In this document: positions 22,500-27,433 of the stretch, in pieces
Position numbering within the stretch: the stretch's first letter is position 1
Layout of the letters: each line of letters opens with the position of its first letter
Assembly: GCA_031288005.1 (NCBI GenBank)
Contig: JAITSE010000033.1
Span: 1-27,433 of the forward strand
Direction: 5' to 3'
Length of the DNA: 27,433 bases
Source of the DNA: Treponema sp.
GTDB taxonomy: Bacteria > Spirochaetota > Spirochaetia > Treponematales > Breznakiellaceae
Made by a program: the position numbers and the translations under genes
Notes under the pieces: model-generated
The model's input: the letters and a program-made list of their open reading frames with translations, nothing else
Databases searched by the model: none
What the model was told of the DNA's origin: nothing

Positions 22500-25091
22500 A
22501 TGGATACGCAATCAGACAGGTCAAAAAGTGTCCTCAAAGGACGCAGTATCCTGCGGCAAGACGGACTCACGGCAATAGACCTTTTCCGCCGTCAGGCCCG
22601 GATATTTCCTGAAAAAACAGCTCTTGTATGCAATGATTTCTCCATAAGCTACCGTGATTTTGATCGGACTACGGATATCTTAGCCGCCGAACTTGTCCGG
22701 CGGGGTCTTTCCAGCATGGCGGGAATCATGGCGGATCATAATGAACTGGCGCCTATACTGATTATGGGCGTTTTGAAAGCCGGGGCCGCCTATGTCCCCC
22801 TGAACCCTTTGTATCCCCCTCAAAGACTCAGGCATATCATAGAAGATGCAGGTATCGCTCTTGTGCTTGCGGACGCTGACGCTGGCGTTGATCTCCATGA
22901 ATTTTCAAAAATGGTTGGTGCGGATATTATTAATGCCAGAGAACTCCTGCGTTCTCTGACCGGTGAAGTGCGGACTTGGGGGGAGACAGATATATCCTCC
23001 CTACAGCTTCCCACTCCAGTCCCGGACGATCTTATGGCGGTCTTATACACATCAGGAAGTACGGGAAACCCAAAAGGCGTTATGATTAAACATAAGAATT
23101 GTATTTCCTATGCTCAATACTGCGAGGACCAGGCTATGCTATCGCCGGATAATGCTATTGCATCTTACGGCAGCATATCGTTTGCTGTGCATATAACTGA
23201 TTTTTTTTGCACTTTCGCATCTGGAGCGGCCTTGCATATTATCGACCATAATATATGTTTTGATACAAAGGCCCTCAATATATATTTTGAAAGCCGCCAT
23301 ATTACCAATATAATATTTCCTGTAGCCTTCGGACAGCAATTTGTTGCTCAGCAAAAAAATCATTCCCTGCGCTTTATGATTATGACAGGGGAGAGATTTA
23401 TTCCTTTGCCGGAATCACCACTGCCTTACGTCGTGTATAATCAATATGGTTGTACCGAATGCTGCACAGGCATCGCTCTCGGTGAAATCAAGCCGGGTGA
23501 AACCCGTATCACCGTAGGAACTTTGGTTAATAACGTTAATTTATATATTTTGGACAGCCGGGGGGAAATTGTGAACCTGGGCGAGAAGGGGGAGATTTGC
23601 GTCTCCGGTCCCATGCTGAGCGCCGGATACCTTAATATGCCGGAAAAAACAGCGGAGGTTTTCATCAAAAATCCTTTCAACAGCGAGGCCGGTTACGAAC
23701 GGCTCTATCATACAGGCGACATTGGCATGATTACGGAAGACGGAAAGCTCGAAGTCCTGGGCCGTGTGGATTTCCAAATCAAAATCCGTGGGTTCAGGAT
23801 AGAGCCAAATGAAGTAGACGCCTGCATACGGCATTTTGCCGGGGTCCGCGAATCGGTTACCGTAGCCAGGGAAAGCAAATCAGGCATAAGACGCCTGGTT
23901 TCCTATGTTGCGGCGGACGGAAAAATTGACCCCCTTTCCCTGCGGGATTTTGTGTCCCGCTCCCTCCCGCCTCAGATGGTTCCCCGTTTTATTGTACAGA
24001 TTGATAAACTCCCCCGCAATACGAACGGCAAACTGGACCGCGCCGCACTGCCTCCGCCGTCCTTTGCCGGCGACGCTATTATCCCGCTGAAAACAGAAAC
24101 AGAGAAGAAGCTTGCGGAACTATGGACACTTGTCCTGGATCTGGACGGGCAAGACGGAATAAGCCGGGCTGCAGATTTTTTTGAATTGGGTGGGGATTCA
24201 CTGCGGGCGATGGCTCTTTCCTTTGAAATTGCCAGGACCATGAAGACAGATGTGTCCGCTGCGCTCATATTCAAGACCCCTGTCCTAAAAGATATGGCTG
24301 TCGCTGTCTCCGGCCCTGGAAGTTTTAACCCCATATATGTATATTCTAGCGTTCCTGATGCGGCTCCCCTGTTTTTTATTCACGGCGGCAATATCGGCCC
24401 CGAAGCCTACGCGCCGCTGGCAGAAAAACTACCCCCGGACATGGCCTTTTATTGTTTTGAAAACTACAATATATACAATCCAGGATCGGGCGGCATAGTT
24501 AGTTTGGCTGGGAGATATATCGAATTCCTTAAAGCCCGTATTCCCCGTGGGCCTTATACCTTGGGTGGCTGGTCTTTCGGTGGCTATGTGGCCTTTGAAA
24601 TGGCCCTTCAACTTCAAAGCCGCGGAGAAACCGTGAAATGCCTGTACCTGCTGGATCCGGGGCTTGTCTTGGACGACGAAGAAAAGCGGCTGCGGAAAAA
24701 GCTATTGAATTCCAATAATTACCGGGATTATCTTGAAAAGGATCCGCTTTTTGAACGATTCAGAAGTATGGGCCTTCTTGATATACTTCTTGTAAATAAT
24801 AAGAAAGTATCCATGGATATTTGCGATTACGTCCCAACATCTGTCTATCATGGGAAAGTTATCCTTTTCAAAGCCATGAAACCGGACCCGGTGAATCCAG
24901 CACTTCCCTCTGAAATACTGGATGCTCTGAAGCAGCTTCGAACCATTACGGAACAAAAAAAGGCTAATGGGTTTGACAAATATGCCCCTAATCTCAGGAT
25001 TATTGAAATCCCCGAAATTCATGACGGATTCATGCGTGGAGCGGCTCTAGACACAATAGCATCGGTTATTTGCCAGCAGACGAATAGATAA
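22500..25091 (+). CDS. Single-module NRPS-like enzyme, A-T-TE, non-amino-acid substrate predicted
   Basis: 863 residues from the ATG at 22500, which has AAGGAG nine bases upstream; the frame extends to 22437. The adenylation domain (about 30-540) has LYTSGSTGNPKG (A3), YHTGDIG (A7), GRVDFQIKIRGFRIE (A8) and NGKLDRAAL (A10). The residue that normally binds the substrate amino group is Ala229 (ISFAVHITDFF) instead of Asp, and A5 reads NQYGCTE with Cys318 in place of Pro. A carrier domain follows with FFELGGDSLRA (Ser567). The thioesterase has GGWSFGG (Ser692), LLDPG (Asp719) and EIHDGF (His841), a complete triad. There is no condensation domain. The layout resembles aryl-pyruvate-dimerising furanone/quinone synthetases, so an alpha-keto or other carboxylic acid is a plausible substrate. 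Confidence 0.93.
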   Translation: MDTQSDRSKSVLKGRSILRQDGLTAIDLFRRQARIFPEKTALVCNDFSISYRDFDRTTDILAAELVRRGLSSMAGIMADHNELAPILIMGVLKAGAAYVPLNPLYPPQRLRHIIEDAGIALVLADADAGVDLHEFSKMVGADIINARELLRSLTGEVRTWGETDISSLQLPTPVPDDLMAVLYTSGSTGNPKGVMIKHKNCISYAQYCEDQAMLSPDNAIASYGSISFAVHITDFFCTFASGAALHIIDHNICFDTKALNIYFESRHITNIIFPVAFGQQFVAQQKNHSLRFMIMTGERFIPLPESPLPYVVYNQYGCTECCTGIALGEIKPGETRITVGTLVNNVNLYILDSRGEIVNLGEKGEICVSGPMLSAGYLNMPEKTAEVFIKNPFNSEAGYERLYHTGDIGMITEDGKLEVLGRVDFQIKIRGFRIEPNEVDACIRHFAGVRESVTVARESKSGIRRLVSYVAADGKIDPLSLRDFVSRSLPPQMVPRFIVQIDKLPRNTNGKLDRAALPPPSFAGDAIIPLKTETEKKLAELWTLVLDLDGQDGISRAADFFELGGDSLRAMALSFEIARTMKTDVSAALIFKTPVLKDMAVAVSGPGSFNPIYVYSSVPDAAPLFFIHGGNIGPEAYAPLAEKLPPDMAFYCFENYNIYNPGSGGIVSLAGRYIEFLKARIPRGPYTLGGWSFGGYVAFEMALQLQSRGETVKCLYLLDPGLVLDDEEKRLRKKLLNSNNYRDYLEKDPLFERFRSMGLLDILLVNNKKVSMDICDYVPTSVYHGKVILFKAMKPDPVNPALPSEILDALKQLRTITEQKKANGFDKYAPNLRIIEIPEIHDGFMRGAALDTIASVICQQTNR

Positions 25092-25124
25092 TAACATAAG
25101 ATTAAGTGGGAAATAGCCAGGTAT

Positions 25125-25226
25125 ATGCCGACTGATGCTGATACTTGTTCTATTTGTCCTGCCGGATTAAAGTCCGCGATTACACAGATTATCCACGGCA
25201 TGAGTCCAAATGCCGCTCAATACTAA
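25125..25226 (+). CDS. Small ORF after the NRPS-like gene, 33 residues
   Basis: ATG at 25125 to TAA at 25224-25226, starting 33 bp after the NRPS-like stop on the same strand. The product begins MPTDADTCSICPAGLKSA and has a Cys-x2-Cys pair. Only a weak AGG lies before the start. I do not recognise it; it could be a small gene, a remnant of a larger decayed gene, or chance. Confidence 0.25.
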   Translation: MPTDADTCSICPAGLKSAITQIIHGMSPNAAQY

Positions 25227-25415
25227 CATAGCACACTTTATGGCACTGGGTTGTTGGTTGAATATAATCGCTTGCTTTTTTCTATATATTTTTTTAGCCG
25301 TCAGTACCTTATCACGGTTCGCATTGTATTTCAGCCATTGCTAACAGTTTTAACGTAGAATGTTTTTCTTATTGTTACAATCATCTCCGTATAGCAGTTG
25401 ATAGACAGACATTAA
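25227..25415. other. AT-rich stretch without a recognised gene
   Basis: T-rich tracts and no persuasive reading frame. On the minus strand a short lysine-rich frame reading WLKYNANRDKVLTAKKIYRKK runs through about 25240-25345. It lacks a start and a recognisable family and may be debris of a decayed gene. No clear intrinsic terminator for the NRPS-like gene is visible. Confidence 0.4.
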
Positions 25416-25678
25416 TTATTTTACCTGTATATCCGGTATATCACGTTTGCCGGAAAACTCAAATTCTCTGGAGTCCACAATACAATGCTGCTTTTTGATT
25501 GCCCGGCGCATTTCCTTTGCCAATTCCAGACAGTATTTTGAAAAATCGTTATTGCTATGTCATTTGCGTTTTCAACATGGGGAAATAATAATTTTACGAA
25601 ACCTTCGACTATGCGTTTTATGGCGGCCAAATCCCGCAGATCGGCTTTTGGAGGAATATAAAAAAGATCATCTATAAA
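25416..25678 (-). pseudogene. Frameshifted C-terminal remnant of a BrxL/Lon-related protein
   Basis: Minus-strand reading from 25678 gives DDLFYIPPKADLRDL, then AAIKRIVEGFVKLLFPH. A frame change near 25535 continues as YCLELAKEMRRAIKKQ, then SREFEFSGKRDIPDI, to a stop at 25416-25418. The block with RD, AIKR, V-G and KLL-PH resembles the C-terminal part of Lon-related BrxL-type ATPases, from memory of the family and not from a search. It has no start, is interrupted by a frameshift and abuts the left end of the IS element, so it is dead. Family call is tentative; the decayed state is firm. Confidence 0.45.
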
Positions 25679-25680
25679 TA

Positions 25681-26586
25681 TAGTGGTTTAAGTTAACCGT
25701 CTAAAGATCCGAAATACTCATAAATGGCAGAACTAACAGATTTAAAATCTTGTAAGTTATTACAGAGAAACCGTTTCATGTTTGCCCATGATTTCTCTAT
25801 CGGATTATAATCCGGCGAGTATGGCGGCAGGAATAACAATCGGGCCTTTCCTCTTGCCAATTTACGCAATTTCTTTTTACGATGAAACTTTGCGTTATCC
25901 ATGATTATCGTATAACCCCGGGGTATTTCTTCAAGAAGACGTTTTTCAAACCAGCTTTCAAAAAACGCGCCGTCTGTTGTATGCCGGTAACATTCAACGC
26001 CGAAATATTTCTTGCCGCAAACAGCTCCGATTACATTTACCCGTTCAAATTTCTGACCGCGTTTTTCATCCCTGATAATATCTCCGCGCGGCGCGCGCGC
26101 ATATTCCCGCTGTAAAAAGGTATTTATACCGCTTTCATCAACATAAACACGTTTTTTAAGCGGAATCCTTTTTATCCTTGCGCTATACTCCGCCCGTTCC
26201 TTCTCGGATTTTTCGTAATAGATAAAGCTCTTTTTTTTAGCGTTATGTTAAGCTTTTCAAGCGCATAGAAGACCGCGGCAGGCGTACAATGGAATCGTTC
26301 CGCATATTCCCTCAGAAAAGCGTCAGGTTTTTCTTCTACCGCCTGTTTTAGTATATCTTTGTCAATTTTCCGTTTACGCTCACGTTTGATCTTAATATCA
26401 AAATACCCGTTTTTAAGTTTTCTATCCCAGCCGTAATAGGTTAAGGCTGGAATTCCAAACGCCTCTCGCAACTGCGCAAATGTATGCCCTTCCTGTTTGT
26501 ATGCAACCGCTCTTTTAATAAAATCAATGCTATATGCCATACTTTACATATCGGTATTTATTTTAATTCCTTAACTTAATTTACTA
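25681..26586 (-). mobile_element. IS630-family insertion sequence, complete
   Basis: About 906 bp flanked by TA on both sides (25679-25680 and 26587-26588), the target duplication of this family. Terminal inverted repeats, including the flanking TA, are TATAGTGGTTTAAGTTAA (left) and TATAGTAAATTAAGTTAA (right, read inward), 15 of 18 identical. It carries one transposase made by frameshifting. Both ends and all catalytic residues are present, so it may be active. Confidence 0.85.
25693..26540 (-). CDS. IS630-family transposase, made by -1 frameshift
   Basis: First frame 26540 to about 26240: helix-turn-helix DNA-binding region beginning MAYSIDFIKRAVAYKQEGHTF. A run of eight A on the minus strand (26238-26231) offers A-AAA-AAA in the zero frame. 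A -1 shift there continues into the catalytic frame SFIYYEKSEKERAEYS and on to the stop at 25693. The DDE residues are Asp in RVYVDESGIN, Asp in IMDNAKFH and Glu in NPIEKSWANMK. The fused product is about 282 residues, the size of ISY100-like members. Without the shift the first frame stops at 26172 as a 122-residue DNA-binding protein. DDE domain and ends look intact. Confidence 0.9.
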
Positions 26587-27094
26587 TACTAAACAATATA
26601 CTGTATTCTTTATAACAATATATTGATTTATTTTCGGATAAATAAGATGTTTGTATTTATCCATATTATTGATAATATATGCTGGATGAGTTTTTGTTGT
26701 TATCGCAATCGGTATAAAACGACTGTTTCTGCCAAAAATGTCCATACCAAGACGAATTTTATTTTCTATTTCATCGTTCAGGTATTTTTCATTGTTATAT
26801 TCTTGATGCGCGAAGGACTGGATTTTATATTTTATTGCATCCATGCCACCCAAATACGAAAAATGCCATCCCCCCCCCCCCGTTTTTGATGATTTTTACA
26901 TCGTTTTCCATTCTAATCTTTTGAGGCGTAAATTTATTAGAAACAATCTCTTTATACCTTAATATCCTTGTACCATACCAGTATTTGGTTATACATCCTC
27001 GATAATTAAGATAATAATAAAAAGCCACTTGTTTCAATTTATATATTCCATTCCCATCTTCCTTACTTGTGAGTCGCAAAAAGGTTAGGCGGTT
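26584..27094 (-). pseudogene. Glycosyltransferase family 17 C-terminal part, interrupted at a G12 tract
   Basis: Two minus-strand frames make one protein if one G is removed from a run of twelve (26870-26881). The upstream frame reads LKQVAFYYYLNYRGCITKYW and WYGTRILRYKEIV. After correction it continues GGWHFSYLGGMDAIKYKIQ, SFAHQEYNNEKYL and MDIFGRNSRF. The pattern of WHFSYLGG, then K-I-SFAHQEYN, then DIFGR fits beta-1,4-mannosyl-glycoprotein N-acetylglucosaminyltransferase (GT17) proteins. No start codon exists: a stop lies at 27095-27097 and the N-terminal half is missing, apparently cut by the neighbouring transposase-like fragment. The 3' end runs into the IS630 terminal repeat, which supplies its stop (26584-26586). 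Confidence 0.7.
26870..26881 (-). repeat. Homopolymer of 12 G on the coding strand
   Basis: Twelve C on the given strand, equal to G12 within the GT17 reading frame. At 12 the frame closes soon after (at 26825); at 11 it joins the downstream GT17 half. Such tracts change length by slipped-strand replication and are also prone to sequencing error. Confidence 0.9.
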
Positions 27095-27433
27095 TTATAG
27101 AGAAAAGCATCAGTTCTCATGAACTTGATGATATTCCCAAACACCCTTAACCCACTCAATTTAGGCAAAAATCGTTGATATTCCTCGGATATAACCTGTT
27201 TCGTTACCCATATCGAAGGATATGCCGTCCTCACTTCCCGCAGCCATCCCGTAAACCGGCCCCATATCCCCTCACGTTGCCTCAACCCAAGTCCCGTCAA
27301 TATTACATAGCTCAAACACCGGCAAAATACATACATCTCTATCGCCTTCTTCGCCATCGCCACATCATGCAGCTTCCCCTCGTCCTTCGGCAAAACAGGC
27401 AATGTCCCCTTCTTCCGCTTCGCAAGCCCATAC
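27085..27433 (-). pseudogene. Transposase-like C-terminal fragment, runs off the right edge
   Basis: Open on the minus strand from the window edge to TAA at 27085-27087, about 115 residues visible. It is basic near the start (YGLAKRKKGTLPVLPKDEGK) and hydrophobic in the middle (MYVFCRCLSYVILTGLGL). The look is that of the C-terminal part of a DDE transposase, and its position, cutting off the GT17 gene, suits an inserted element. I cannot name the family, and whether the gene is whole beyond the edge is unknown. Confidence 0.4.

Noticed and set aside
25240..25345. Lysine-rich minus-strand frame (WLKYNANRDKVLTAKK)
   Set aside because: No start codon, no recognisable family and surrounding AT-rich debris; too weak to call even as a pseudogene.

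Overview
The window (27.4 kb, GC-rich except for the last 2.3 kb) looks like a spirochaete chromosome, most probably a gut Treponema. The basis is indirect: the solute-binding protein has a treponeme-style mature N-terminus (GGKKEA), and the mix of sigma-54 control, nitrogenase-like genes and partner-switch proteins resembles insect-gut treponemes. There is no rRNA or other phylogenetic marker, so this placement is inference. No tRNA, rRNA or CRISPR array was seen.

Region 1 (1-445) is a gene-free mosaic of short inverted and tandem repeats. Region 2 (446-2413, minus) is ftsH. Region 3 (2638-13276, minus) is one long gene set read from a near-perfect sigma-54 promoter at 13300-13315. It holds an ABC importer (ATPase, two permeases, NMT1/THI5-like binding protein), dihydropyrimidinase, a PreA-type dihydropyrimidine dehydrogenase, an M20 carbamoyl-amino-acid amidohydrolase, a class III aminotransferase and an iron-dependent alcohol dehydrogenase. 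Together these fit import and reductive breakdown of uracil/thymine through beta-alanine and malonate semialdehyde to 3-hydroxypropionate, releasing ammonia under nitrogen control. PreA carries an extra N-terminal iron-sulfur domain, and no PreT partner is present.

Region 4 (13694-16502, minus) is a translationally coupled pair of nitrogenase-like proteins (NifD-like then NifK-like). They keep the P-cluster-type cysteines but have no NifH-like reductase beside them. A sigma-70-type promoter with an adjoining 12-bp palindrome precedes them.

Region 5 (16843-25091) is the most unusual part. A phosphopantetheinyl transferase is divergent from a four-gene plus-strand set: a STAS anti-sigma-antagonist-like protein; a MATE exporter fused to a degenerate RsbW-like ATPase domain; a membrane sensor that joins dCACHE, HAMP, PP2C phosphatase and an intact RsbW-like kinase domain; and a one-module NRPS-like enzyme (A-T-TE) whose adenylation domain lacks the amino-acid-binding aspartate. 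I read it as a small-molecule synthesis and export system controlled by phospho-partner switching at the level of the enzyme or exporter.

Region 6 (25092-27433) is AT-richer and decaying: a frameshifted remnant of a BrxL/Lon-related protein, a complete IS630-family element using a -1 frameshift at A8, a family 17 glycosyltransferase fragment broken at a G12 tract, and a transposase-like fragment running off the right edge.
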